A stretch of DNA of 64,000 bases from Castanea sativa (taxonomy: Eukaryota > Streptophyta > Magnoliopsida > Fagales > Fagaceae), in NCBI RefSeq assembly GCF_040712315.1, contig NC_134023.1:64743257-64807256 (forward strand), read 5' to 3'. A program made the position numbers and the translations under genes. Below, one piece after another: positions 49,306 to 61,421 of the stretch (position 1 is its first letter; every line of letters starts with the position of its first letter). A model generated the notes under the pieces. It had not been told where the DNA came from and searched no databases. It saw only the letters and a program-made list of their open reading frames with translations.

Positions 49306-52245
49306 ACTACTAATTCTTAGAATCTGTTTGGGAACAATTTATTTATCTGAAATTGATTTTTTTTTTATTAAAAGTATTGTAAATAAAGCTAAAAAATAGC
49401 TAAAATAATATAGTGTGACTCATGAATAGTATAAAAAATGCAATTCTATGTATAGTAGCAAAAATAAGGTAAATAGTAGCAAACATAAGTTAAATAATAA
49501 TAAAAAAATTTGGTTTCTTAAGCCAATGCAAACTAGAACTTTTTTTTTTTCAATTATAATTCTCAACTATGATTTAGTTTCAATTATAACTAAGTTGCAA
49601 CTTAGGGTATGAAATTCTTTGAATATGTGGAAAAAATTACTACCAAATTTGGTCACTGATGCCGCTTCTCTTGACTAAATGATAATATTTAGGAATCTAT
49701 TACTACTCCAAATTGGAACATGATTGCAATCAAGTTGATCTATGAATGAAGTCTCACACAATATTGTTTTGAAATTTTCTTTCAGGCCTTAAATACCGCG
49801 GTTGATTACTACAAGGGCAATGCTTAATTATTTGTTGACGAATTTGCGTCACTTGGATTGGAGGTTCACTGTGGTAAAAATGTCCCTTGTGTGGGACATT
49901 TTCTTAGTATGTATTTAGTAAGTTTTTAATAAATTCGCAGTGAGAGTTCCAGGGAGAGTACTTGGTATTAGGGGCAAATGATATATTTCTTATATTTGGA
50001 CAGATAATGTATATTAGAAGCTTTAATGATGCTGAAAACCGAAAAGTCATTATAGATGATTCCTTGCAGTTTTGTAAATTAGTTGAACAAAATGGTGGGA
50101 TATCACCCTTTCATTTTCTTATATAAAGATGGTTGTGGTTAAACAAAAATAGCATTCTCTTGGACTCTATTTCGGTAAATACCGAAACAATGACTGAAAT
50201 TTTTTGTGTTGGGCATAATTTGGTGGTTTACATACAAGACTCTATTTCTTCTAAATTATTTCTTAGAAGAGAGACACGAGATTAAAAAATGTAGCAAGTT
50301 GCTAAAAATTGTTAGCTTGGCATCACTGATAAATAATGTTTTTTGGCATTTGAGGTGTTAAAATAGCTTTTTAGCTATTACTTTATAAATACTTAATAAA
50401 TCAGTTGGGTATTCGAGAATCAAAACCTCGTTAATTTCAAGATTCATTTTGAACTATTTACTTTATTAGATCTTGAATTTTGATAAACTGTTTTTCGTTT
50501 TACGCAATTCATAGAAAAATGAATCGAGAAAAAACTTATGAATATACCAGTTACAAGAAAGGATCTCATGATAGTCAATATGGGCCCCCACCACCCGTCA
50601 ATGCATGGTGTTCTTTGACTTGTCATTACTCTGGATGGCGAAGATGTTATTGACTGTGAACCAATAAGCTATTTTAACACCTCTACTTTGAATGCTCTTA
50701 GACTTCATATGCATGGAAACTTTAGGAGGTGGGGGGACTTTACCTCTATTTGGCATAGATAGAAAAAGAAAGAAAATAAAGAATTATTTCAAAAAACAAA
50801 TTTTAGAGCCAGGCTCTTCATACAAAATTATTCCTGACATAGAACAAGAAGAACGCCTTACAAGTTACAACCCAAGCTTTGGGACTACCTTTTTTTTTTT
50901 TTTTCCATTATTATGTTTTCCAAATTTATTCGTTACATGGGACATACTAGTTATGTAGCCTCATTTGGAACTCAAATTTTTAAGAGTTGATTTTGAATGT
51001 GAAGAACTCGATTCTCTAACAGGAGTTCCATTGGGAGCTTAAAAAGAATTCCAACTCAGGCTATTCTCCATGAAAGACTCAAGTTCCCCTTGCTTGTAAT
51101 TTAAAAAAGTAACCTATTAAACCTTAAAATTTTAAAATAATACATTAAAAGAAGTCCACCATGATATATCAAAGGGCCCTTATGTTGGAAAGCTCTATTA
51201 GAGCACTCATATCAGTACTTATATAATAGAAAAAGGATCACACTTAGCTAACCAAGCTCAAAATTCACCCACACCATGCAAAATTGTATAAAAATACATG
51301 GTTGCTACAATAACAATGTAAATTTATACTAGCACTATTCATTTTGCTATTTAGTTTTTAATTATTATTTTACATACCTAAGGGATAAAATGAATAAAGT
51401 AGATGATAGTTATTATGTATGAAAAAAAAAAAAGAAACAATAAAAAATTGATATTAATGAAATGTAGTATATAAAGATATAATTTGATGTAGGGTATTTT
51501 GTAAAGTGAATATGTAAAATAAAAACAGTAGGATCTTATACTAAAATAATGAAAAAAAATTGTATTTAAAAAGTAATAAATTAAACCCAAATTTAAAAAA
51601 AATAATACATATTATTAAAAGAAGTGCACCATGGGTGTGGGTCATGGCATACGAAGTGGCCCTTTGTAACAATTGGTTGGAGACCTTGAATATATTACTG
51701 GGCTGTAGCCGCTGTACAATCTACCCAACTTGAAACTAAACCTACTGGGCTTTTTGAGAGTTCATCTTATATAAATATGTAGGTCCAGACCTTGTTGAAT
51801 AATCCGACCCAAATTAGGAATCCTAGTTCGACCAGAACTCTGAACAATTTATAATTATTATTATTATTATTATTATATCCTTAAACAAAGTTTCAATTCT
51901 TAATAAAACTTTATTAGAGTTTCATAATGGAATGTACTTGAGATTCTGTAGTTGAAAAATATCTCAAAAATCTAGATTAGATTTTCAAAGCAGCTTAAAA
52001 ATTGTCTTTTTCATTAATGATAAAGATAATAACAACAACCAATGAGAGATGATACTTATTTGGTCGCACTTGGGCTCTTATCATTACTTAGCCCAAAATA
52101 GAACACTACCATCCCATAGGCCCAAAGCTTCATATTCCTCCCAGTTTCACTTTCCAAATCACAATAGGATTTGTATTCCCGGTTATACTCGCAACCAAAC
52201 ACCACCAAAACTTTCTTGGCAAACAGGTCGAGCCAAGGCCCTCAT
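49306..52245. other. Intergenic DNA with one inverted-repeat arm
   Basis: No gene supported. Short frames at 50444, 50692 and 51378 lack domains. The arm at 50935-51110 is listed separately. Confidence 0.55.
50935..51110 (-). repeat. Inverted-repeat arm, partner at 46096-46262
   Basis: The reverse complement follows the order of the 46.1-kb arm, about 4.7 kb away. The DNA between includes a MITE and the B3 remnant, so this may be a large foldback or two separate insertions of one family. Confidence 0.7.
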
Positions 52246-52253
52246 ATAAATAC
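52246..52253 (+). promoter_or_regulatory. TATA box of the F-box/DUF295 gene
   Basis: TATAAATA, with a pyrimidine-rich CTCTCTCTC segment about 20 bp downstream suited to transcription start. The start codon is about 600 bp away and a splice acceptor precedes it (52840-52848), so a leader intron is likely. The donor could be near 52386 but is weak. Confidence 0.6.
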
Positions 52254-52857
52254 ACTCATCCAACTCTCTCTCATCCCTTAATTTACTCTCTTATCTCTCT
52301 CTTCGCAAATACAAATACAGTTGCAGCAAATCTGGAACTCAAAGATCAAACTCCTCACTCTTCAACGAAACAAAAATTCAAAAGTGGGCATGTCTAAATT
52401 TCTTTAATTGTAGGATTCAAGTGATCATCTGTGAAGTATATGGTATTGGTAATATGATTGCATCCAAAGTAATCTTTGGCATAGATAGAAAAAGAGAGAA
52501 AATAAGAATTATATGAAAAACAAAATTAAGAGCCTGGCTTTGCTTCCAAAGTTACAACCCAAGTTTAGCCTTTTCTTACACACAGGCGTTTCTGTCATAA
52601 GCAAAATAGAAACAAAATATGGTTGATTTTGGTTAGTTTGTACATACATACACGCACAAACAAAATATTAATGATAATGAAGCTCTATTATTTGGTTTTT
52701 TTGGAACAATATTATTATCAGCCTTCTATGCAAGGCAAACTCTATTGATCTTTTAAAATATTTTTCATCTTTACTTTGAATGTTACTGTATTTCTTTTTT
52801 CAGTTGTAGCCATCGTTAACTTTTCATTATTGTTTTTCTGTATTCCAGATTAGCAAG

Positions 52858-54222
52858 ATGTCAAAGTGGGCTGATCTTCCATGTGATGTCTTCTTCCAAA
52901 TAATGTGTCGACTATGCTCTGATGATACCATCATCTCCAGTGCTGTATGCAAGTCATGGCACTTGCTTCTTAAATCAGTGGAGAAACTCCCATTACCTCC
53001 TAGTTGTCCTTGGCTTATGCTTGCAGAGGAAAGCAAACAAAGTGAAAAAATCAATGATGAAGAAAGTAGGACGCGCGGCTTCTTCAACTTACGAAATGCT
53101 AAAGTTCACTATTTCAAGCTGCCTGAGGTTGCTGGAAGACGATGCTTTGGAGCATCTTTTGGATGGTTGCTCACTATAGGAACCGATTTACAGATCAACC
53201 TGTTGCATCCGTTCTCTAAATACCTATTATGTCTTCCACCCATAGCTACCTTTTGCTGTCAGTATGAATTCAAAGTCACGCCTGAACGTCTTCGTAGAAT
53301 GTTTCTTAAAAAGGTTGTTTTGTCAAGGAGTCCTTGGAACCCAGCAACTCGTGAATGCGATTGTGATTGGGTAGTCATGGTAATCTATGGTGAATATCAG
53401 CAATTGGCCTTCACTAGACCAGGATATAAAGCTTGGGTGGATATAACACATACTCAAAAACGCTATGCTGACATTGCATTCTACAAGGGTAAGTTTTATG
53501 CTGTACATTTTGATGGTACACTTGTTGTTTGTCGCATTGATGATAACAAAAAGCTCAAGCCTAAAGCTGTTGCGCCTCCTCCAGAAGAAATCAATTTGAA
53601 AATCCAAATTCATATCCAAAAGTATATTGTTGAATCATCGGGAGACCTTTTGTTTGTTACACGCTTCCGGGGAGGTAAATTTTATTCTAGGTTAAATGAC
53701 TATTCTTATGAAGAGGACTCCGACTCAGACACTGACAATGGAAGTGAATCCAGTGATGAAGACTCTGAAGATGATTTTGAGAATGAGGACCCTGAGAATG
53801 TTGTTGAGGATGAGGACTCTGAGAATGCTGTTGAGGATGAGGACTCTAAAGATGAATCTGATGAAGAAGGATTTGCTAAAAATGATAACCCTTATGTCAC
53901 AATTGGGTTCACAGTTCATAAATTAACAAGATGTACTCAAGAGGGAAGTATATTTAAATACAAATGGGTGAAGGTTGATAGCTTGGGTGATCAAGCATTG
54001 TTTGTGGGTAACAGTTCATCATTGTCATTGACTGCATCGAGCCTCAATGGAATCAAACCTAATTGTATCTATTTTACTGATGACGATTTAATGCATTTTA
54101 CTTGTACCCGTAATGGTGGAGGGTTCGACATGGGCGTGTACAGAATGGAAGATGCCATAATTATGCCACATTACTCAGGCCAATCCCTTTCCTTCTTATG
54201 TTCCCCACTCTGGTACATGTGA
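52858..54222 (+). CDS. F-box protein with DUF295 domain, 454 aa
   Basis: A single open coding exon, preceded by a leader acceptor (TATTCCAG ending at 52848). The N-terminus, about 4-45, is an F-box (WADLPCDVFFQIMCRL, SSAVCKSWHLLL), which in this family binds SKP1 in an SCF ubiquitin ligase. Residues about 75-450 match the DUF295/KIB-type region (RGFFNLRNAKVHYFKLPEV, YADIAFYKGKFYAV, and the terminal CIYFTDDDLMHFTC and SPLWYM). An Asp/Glu/Ser-rich insert at about 281-341 interrupts it and includes a nine-codon repeat (EDPENVVED, EDSENAVED). The target protein is unknown. This is the only unbroken member of a local cluster. Four broken relatives lie at 3579, 41238, 55150 and 55814. No signal peptide or membrane span is seen, so it is likely nuclear or cytosolic. 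Confidence 0.92.
   Translation: MSKWADLPCDVFFQIMCRLCSDDTIISSAVCKSWHLLLKSVEKLPLPPSCPWLMLAEESKQSEKINDEESRTRGFFNLRNAKVHYFKLPEVAGRRCFGASFGWLLTIGTDLQINLLHPFSKYLLCLPPIATFCCQYEFKVTPERLRRMFLKKVVLSRSPWNPATRECDCDWVVMVIYGEYQQLAFTRPGYKAWVDITHTQKRYADIAFYKGKFYAVHFDGTLVVCRIDDNKKLKPKAVAPPPEEINLKIQIHIQKYIVESSGDLLFVTRFRGGKFYSRLNDYSYEEDSDSDTDNGSESSDEDSEDDFENEDPENVVEDEDSENAVEDEDSKDESDEEGFAKNDNPYVTIGFTVHKLTRCTQEGSIFKYKWVKVDSLGDQALFVGNSSSLSLTASSLNGIKPNCIYFTDDDLMHFTCTRNGGGFDMGVYRMEDAIIMPHYSGQSLSFLCSPLWYM
53785..53850 (+). repeat. 27-bp coding minisatellite in the acidic insert
   Basis: Units at 53785-53811 and 53812-53838, with the start of a third at 53839, each beginning GAGGAC(C/T)CT or a close variant. They encode nine residues per unit and keep the frame. 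Confidence 0.85.
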
Positions 54223-55086
54223 AGTGTATCAAATAAGTTAGTAAGTGTGTGCAAAATTGTTTGTTTTGAGATGAGTGTATGTAGTTTGAAGCTTTGAAGT
54301 TATGCTACAATAAAGGACCCGCCTTAGTTTCTCAATATTTTATTTTATCTATTCAATAAAATGCACTCTACATGTTAATTGCTACAATCTACAGGTTCTC
54401 TTCATTTTTATGTTTTTAGTGAATTATTTTCATTGCAATGAAATGAAGGATGATAGGGCAAGTCAATTTGAATTTTGCCTATTGGTGCAAAAGGCATTAA
54501 TTATCATTTTAATTATTTAAGTAAAAAATTGTTTTTATTGGGATGACTTCTGCTGGGCTTAGTATAAATCTTAACAAAATTATGATTCCTTACAACTAGA
54601 TGGTATATTGCAGTGCCAGAATACGGATATGCAAGACTACTGGATGCTATATTGCAGGGCCAATATATGGATAGAGTCCTTGAGCATCCCAAATTGAGAA
54701 CATAAGAAATGCAGCCCCTCTCTTCCTCTTCAACAACCCGAGTTCTGCCTTCAACAAAGTCCTCTTATATGTGGTTAAGTTTCTGTCACGAGCAAAATTC
54801 TATTCTTTCCCTTAGCTTAATTAATTTCTTATAAATTAACCAACCATTGGTGGTTCTGGTTAGTGGATACATACATACACAAAAAATTGCTCTGATATTT
54901 TGTGTCCCTGGAACAATATTAGCTTTGATGCAAACTTTATTGATCTTTTTATTGTTTTCATCTATACTTTGAACGTTACTATACTCCTGTTCTTATTTGT
55001 TTTAATTTATCAAGAACATATATTCTTTTTTGTGAAAAGCATATATGAATAGTATTCTTTTTAGTTTACTATATAGTGTGATATTG

Positions 55087-55088
<2 letters not shown>

Positions 55089-55132
<44 letters not shown>
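55089..55132. repeat. (TA)n microsatellite
   Basis: About 22 TA units between two F-box remnants. Confidence 0.95.
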
Positions 55133-55135
<3 letters not shown>

Positions 55136-55149
55136 AAATAGTCAATTTT

Positions 55150-55620
55150 GGCCACAAGAAGAGGGGAAGGGGAGGTCATTTTTATTCTAGGATAAATAAG
55201 TATTATGAAGAGTACTCCAACCGCAAGGAAAATGAATCCAATGATGGAGACAATGAAGTTGATTTTGAGGATGATGTCTCTAAAGATAATTTTGAGGATG
55301 AGGACTCTGAAGATGATGTTGAGTGTGAGGAGACTAAAGATCAATATGATAAAAATGGAGTCAATGTTAATGATAACCCCATGTGACATTTAGGTTCACA
55401 GTTCTAAAATTAGAATGACGTACTCAAGAGGGAAGTGAATTTAAATACAAATGGTTGAAGGTTGATAGTTTGGGTGATCAAGCATTGTTTGCGGGTGACT
55501 GTTCATCATTTTCATTGACTGCATAGAGCATCAATTGGATTATATCTAGTTGTATCTATTTTACACAAGGCATTTTATACCGTTTTGATTGGAGGGTTTG
55601 ACATGGCCAGTGACTCTATC
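55150..55620 (+). pseudogene. F-box/DUF295 fragment (acidic region to C-terminus)
   Basis: 55165-55385 reads as the acidic insert (ENESNDGDNEVDFEDDVSKD) and NDNP, then shifts frame. Later pieces match LKREVNLNTNG-type shifted sequence and the stretch GTTTGGGTGATCAAGCATTG that encodes GDQAL in the intact gene. An in-frame TAG replaces a codon near 55525. The N-terminal half is absent. Confidence 0.82.
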
Positions 55621-55813
55621 AAATAAGCTGGTGAATGTGTGCAAAATTGTTTTTCTTAGGATGTGCTTATGTAGTTGTGGAGCTAAGAAGTTATGATTTA
55701 GTTAAGGACCTGCCTCAATTTCTAAATCTATTATTTTACACTTTTATTGAAACCCAAATTTTGTTTGTATATAATTATTTTTCAGCCTTGTACAGCATAA
55801 AAAACTTATTAAG

Positions 55814-56905
55814 ATGTCTACGTGGGCTGATCTTCCACACGATGTCCCCTCTGAAATAATGTGTCAAAAATCTTTCCTTGATGATATATCATCATCAAAA
55901 AAAGATAGTCATTGTTGGAGCTGTCTGTAAGTCATGAGTATCAAGTGTTTATTCATTGGCAAACCTTATGCTTGGAGAAGAAGATGAACAAAGCAATAGA
56001 GCCAATAATAGAGAAAGTCAGACACGTTGCTTTCGCAACTTATTAGATACTAAATTTTATGTTTTCAACTTGCCTTAGGTTGTTGGAAGTAAATGCTTTG
56101 GAACATCTTTTGGACGGTTGATCGGTATACAAATTGATTACAGATTAATCTCTTTCGTCGGTTATCTAAACGCCTAAGAAGTCTTTCACCTCAACCTACC
56201 TTTTTTCATGAATACAGTTACAAACTTGAGCTTGAAGTTGTCTGTGATATCTTTGTTTGGATGGTTGTTCTGTCAAGGAGTTGATGACAGTCTTCCACCT
56301 AGACCAGGAAAAGATATAAAGTTGAATTGATATTAAAATTTGTCCTCAATGTAACGATGACATTTTGTTCTATAAGGGAAAATTTAATGCTGTAGACCAG
56401 GAGATTTTTTGGTTTTTTTCTCAAATACAAGGAGGTCATTGTTATTCAATAAGAGATAGCTTTGTAAAGGACTCTGACCATGAAGAAAATGAATCCAATG
56501 ACGAAGACATTGAAGATGATTTTGAGGATGAGGAAACTAAAGATGAATTTGATAAAGAAGGCATCAAGGATAACTCCTATGTGACATTTAGGTTCACAGT
56601 TCTAAAATTAGAACGGTGTACTCTAGAGGGAAGCAAATTTAAATACAAGTGGGTGAAGGTTGACAGCTTGAGTGATCAAGCATTGTTTGTAGGTGACAAT
56701 TCATTAGTTTTTTTGTCTTTGTAAAGCTTCAATGGATGTAAAGCTAACCGTATCAATTTGACAGGCGAGTAATTCAAATTTAATTAAGCTTCCTTAAATG
56801 GTGGAGGGTACAACGTGATTGTATTTAGCATGGACGATGGGACAATTAAGCACCATTGTCCAAGCCCTTTCTTACTTTTCTATCCCACACTGGTCCTGTT
56901 AATTG
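55814..56905 (+). pseudogene. F-box/DUF295 pseudogene, most decayed copy
   Basis: It starts ATGTCTACGTGGGCTGATCT, equal in position to the intact start, and reads MSTWADLPHDVPSEIMCQ before frame loss and a small insertion near 55890. Middle parts are shortened. A long frame at 56365-56724 covers the acidic region (NESNDEDIEDDFEDEETKDE) and KFKYKWVKVDSL plus QALFVGDNS, and ends in a premature stop. It lies about 2.96 kb from the intact gene's start, as expected of a tandem duplicate. Confidence 0.85.
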
Positions 56906-58289
56906 ACATCTACACAATGCATATGTTTGTTTAAATTAAAAATGCTAGTGAACGTGTGTAAAAAAACCTGCCTTAGTTTCTGTTAATCCATCTATTGAAT
57001 AATTGAAGTTTATGTGTTTTCATGATATGATACCACCCATAAATTTCACATTGATAAGATGAAATGGAGCATGTCAACCTAACTTTGGTTTGTTGAAGTA
57101 TAGAGCATTACTCCGTAGTCCGTTCTTTTGTAGTTCGTCATGATGCTGCCTTTCTTTGATTGAAGTCCTAATTCATAATCTATGTTTTTTTTTTCTTTAT
57201 ATCAATTAGAGACATTGATGATAATTGATCGCCCATGTTGGTTAGAATGATTTATTTGAAAGCAATGCAAACTTAGTTCAATGGTATTGAAAATGGCAAA
57301 ATGCCTAAGCATAGGAGCTGACTTTTGGAGTATTTTGCTTTAATTGATGTGCAATACACAGCAAAAAGGCAATAATTCATGCTCCACAGGCCGAATTCTA
57401 TCTGTGAGATGTATGTTTCTGAAAAATTAGAAAATGTAAAAATAAATAAATAAATAAATAAACCTTCAGAATTCAGATGCCTTTTTTTAGTGGTGTCCTA
57501 AACCAAAGTCAGCCCATATTGGGCATCAGAATTTATATCCATATGAGGTTGCAATTCAGGTTCAATTTCATGTACATTGCTTGTGCATTGAAGGCTTGAT
57601 TCCGTCAACTGTGATACTCTTCTTTCGGCTGCGGTTTACTGGTTTCTCTAATAAAAAGGCCTCAATTTTGGATGGCCAAGTGACACTAGTAGATCTCTTG
57701 AAATGGCTTTAGACCTTGCAACACTTTGGTATTTTATTTATCAGTTCTTTAGTTTCTACAAACTTGTCATTACATTGATTAGAATGGGCTGAAGATAACA
57801 GGCGAGACAATAACTTTTTCTTGTTGTCATTATAGCTTTCCATATGTGAATTGTAGAGGCTGCACTCATATGTATTGGTCTTAATGTTATATTTGTGATT
57901 CTAGGACTTTGAGAGTGGATATTCCACATATGACATATCAAATGCATGAGAAAGGCTTTCAATATTATACATACAGCACCAAATAATTTTATTGTGAAAA
58001 AACAACAGTTGATTAGTGGCTAGTAACATTATCACTTTTCCAAATAAGCGAATCACTGAAGTATTTTTTCCCCTTTCCACGTACGTTAGAATTTGTTTAG
58101 TGTTTACTAAGAAATCACTTTATCTTAAGTTCATATATGAAAAGGAAAAAAGCCTCATTTAAGGACATGCTTCATCTTGATTCACCATTGTAAGTATTGA
58201 AGAAAAGACAAAATGTGTATAAGTAGATTACTTGAGAGTGTCCTTGTTGGACTTTCATTATTAACCAGTTCTGTTTGTATATGCCATAG
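56906..58289. other. Intergenic DNA
   Basis: No supported feature apart from a short (AAAT)n run at about 57441-57461. Confidence 0.55.
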
Positions 58290-59045
58290 ATGATCCAAAG
58301 AAACAGACCACTTGCTCTTATTGGAGCTAAGGAGAGACTTTGGTTATTTAAAGCAAATTTATTGGATGAAGAATCTTTTGTAGTTTATGGATGTGTAGGC
58401 ATATTTTATACAGCATGCGCTGTTTCTCTTGCAGTCAGTGACCCACAGATTCATCCTATTACATTTTTGTCACCTTTAGGCAAAGTCATCCAATCTATAT
58501 ATTGCTCCAATTTTTCTGCAAATATGGTGAATTTAGTCTCTTAATTATTTTTGTTTGGTTGGTACTCCTTGTTGCATTTGTCAATTTACAACAACTTAGA
58601 AGAACTCATGCATGATTACTTAATTTGGAAATCTGTAATTCTACCTTTGTGGATGTGCCTGACAAAAAATTGAAAGGTACTTATGTTGATTATATTGAAG
58701 CGATAGAGTTTGGTATAGAAAGTGAATACCCAAATTGAGAAACTAAACTTGATTTTGTAGAAGAGGATTGCCAAACCTTAATCCAAAGTAGTTCTAAAAA
58801 AATGCAAAGAAAAGATTTTATTGCTAAATTTCATTTCACTTTTTCCCATGTTTCAGGCAAATTTGATTGATCCAGCAGTCAAGGGAACACTTAAAACACT
58901 TTTAGATCATGTCAAAATTTCTCTCTATCAAGAGACTGATTGTAATAACTGCAATCTCTGCAATCATGTGCAATGGAAAATATGTTATCCTTGATGTGTT
59001 GTGGATAAGACTTGGTTTTCTGATCCAGTTGCTTGTGAGGAATTG
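58290..59045 (+). pseudogene. Unidentified two-exon gene remnant with Cys-rich motif
   Basis: Two stretches behave like real exons. The first, 58290-58526 (after GCCATAG, before GTGAAT), is 79 codons: [20 protein letters not shown], then [20 protein letters not shown] and [10 protein letters not shown]. The second, 58857-59045 (after TTTCAG, before GTATGT), is 63 codons: NLIDPAVKGTLKTLLDHVKI then CNNCNLCNHVQWKICYP. Both are in phase 0 with canonical borders, but a TGA follows ICYP near 58992. The C-x2-C-x2-C cluster suggests a zinc-binding or OB-fold type protein. A CTC1-like telomere protein came to mind, but I cannot support it. No flanking exons were found. Confidence 0.4.
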
Positions 59046-60495
59046 GTATGTATATGTTCTGCTCCCTGAATCCTTATTCTCTTCTTTTGTGATTATTTTG
59101 TATGGTAATATTATATGCCGTTGACATTAAGATACTGCTTAATAGAAATCTAAGTTAATGATTATTTTACAATAAGCTTGAGAGAATATTCTCTTTTTAC
59201 TTTATTTTTAATGTATTACTTTTTTCTGATATAGCATTACACAGCACATGGTTTTTTGCCATCATTTTTCCTATGTCCAAATTGTTTTTGTATTTGCCTT
59301 GCTTTCTCATGAATATATTCATGTTCAAATTCTGGAGGTCTTTGTAGTCTTTCTTTCAACATACTGTACTAAAAATAAGACCTTTTTTAATTTAATTATT
59401 TTAACTTAGTTTCTACCCTTTCTTCTACACTAGAAGAAAATTTTATTTTAATGTTTCTTTGGAGTGTTGATTTAAGGGCATTATGGATCATTTAGTATTC
59501 TATCACATGAAGGAATATGCACATTGATAAAAATTATAATTTAGCCACTTAAATAGGATTCCTTCATTTATATTGCACAATTATGGCATGTTAAAGATAA
59601 GAAATAGTTTTTTTTTTTAAGAAAAGAAAGGGGTGCAACCAAAAAAAAAAAAAAAAAGAAGGTCCTTTGAGGATCTTCACTGTTTTAGATACATCTGAAA
59701 TAGATCTACATGATACAGTTTAGTCAATGTAGTGAAGTTGAATAGCTCCACATACTCATGGTAATCTTAAATAACTTTTTAAATAGTGTATAACAGATAT
59801 TGGACACATTGTTTTTAGTCCTGCAACTAGTCTTGGAAGGATCTCTCTCGTTTAAAGGTTTTTGTTTTTGGTTTCCAGCTTTGGTATATGCTCTCAAAAA
59901 CCTTAGCTGAGGAGAGAGAGAACAGGATTCACTGATAACAGTGAATCCCTGTCTCATTTTTTTTGTTTGTGCTTAACCTAATCTCAGAAAGAAAACAATA
60001 ACTGTGGAATAAGTTCTTTTGGACTTCGACTTCCATTTATGCTAAGGTAATCAACTTATTAAAAACACTGCCCTAATATGAATATAATTTTTTTTTGAAT
60101 GAATACGTGATTTAATAGTACCATATCAGGTGTCCTTCAGTAAGCCAAAAAGCCATCCATTAATCTAATCGTTTTAAAACAAAAAAAGAGTTAGACCAGT
60201 ATGAACTCTAAAGTCATCTTATGTACACTACCTCTCTATCAATATGAATTAGTTCAAAATATGATCAAACATGCATTTAGTGTGCCATGTTATCATAGAT
60301 GGATTAACATAGTTGACCTGTTCATTTCAAGAAGTTTGCTTCATATCACATGTATTTTGGGCCAACGAACGTATGTTTCTTAGCCAACTATGGAAGTAAT
60401 TATACTACTGTTATGCTGTTACATTTAAGTTGTATAATTTAATGCAGATCATGCATGCATTAACGAGAACATGGTGAGTGAAACTGTTTTGGTTT
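59046..60495. other. Intergenic DNA, possible continuation of the remnant gene
   Basis: No further exon recognised. Poly(T) and poly(A) runs occur near 59610 and 59640. Confidence 0.5.
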
Positions 60496-60511
60496 TCAAA
60501 GAGATCTCATT

Positions 60512-61421
60512 ATTTATTTTTTTATAGGAAAGCTGAATGTTACTGAAATTGGAGAACAACAAGGTACATGAAGAGACTACAATATTAGAGGCAGTCCAGG
60601 TGGATGAGATGCTTCACCATTGGAGGGGAGAAACCTTTCCAATCCTGGCTGATCTCATTATATCTCGCAAAGCGAGCAAGTTCATGTGCGACCCTGTTGT
60701 AGTCCCTTTTCAAGTGTCTAATCTTCCAGCTGCTGAAACAATGAAACAACCTGCAAGGTTCAAAATTCCTTGGGCAAGATGGCCAATTTCTTCACTGTTT
60801 TCTTTTGCCACAATACTCTGAACCACAGGGAGGGAATCTATCTCAGTGATGACTTGTTGAAGCTCTGCTAGCAAAATCTCAACTTCGACAGCCATGATTT
60901 CTGTCTCCATTACAGTATAGTTGCTTGGGAGTAACTTACAAAGCCCAGCCACTGTTTCACCTTTAGAATCTCTTATGATCACACCTATGCTTGATTTCCT
61001 TCCATCATCTGATGTTGCTCCATCGGTATTTATCTTGTAAACCCCTTCAGGGGGTCGTTTCCAGCTTATTTCACAAGCGGATGGTTCATGGAGGAAATAG
61101 TTGGAGGCCTCTCTATAGTCTTGAAGCAGGTTTGATGCTAAGTTCCAATTCTGGGATGGAGTTTGGCCCTCGGCTTCATGCACCCTTTGATTTCGGCTAT
61201 ACCAAACTGACCATGCTGTCACTACCATAATTTCCAGATACTTGGTTGTCCCTCCAGCTAGGATGTGTAGTGAGACATCCGAGAAGTCATGGCTACAGTC
61301 ACTGATTGCAACTGGACATTCCTTCCATCTCTCCCTTAGCAAACTTACATTTAAAGATAGCGTGGGGTATGGATTCCGTCTCTGATTCGCACAAAGGGCA
61401 GGCACTATAAGTATTAATTCG
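60512..61421 (-). mobile_element. LINE insertion, 5'-truncated, RNase H region, with target duplication
   Basis: The minus-strand frame 61405-60710 encodes the end of a LINE ORF2: the zf-RVT tail (MVVTAWSVWYSRNQRVHE), then an RNase H-like domain with KINTDGATSDDGRKSSIGVI and ETEIMAVEVEILLAEL. A frame change near 60715 leads to RDYNRVAHELARFAR and a stop. The end is a short A-rich tail (about 60512-60525). The perfect 16-bp duplication TCAAAGAGATCTCATT flanks it at 60496-60511 and 61422-61437, the mark of target-primed reverse transcription. Confidence 0.93.
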
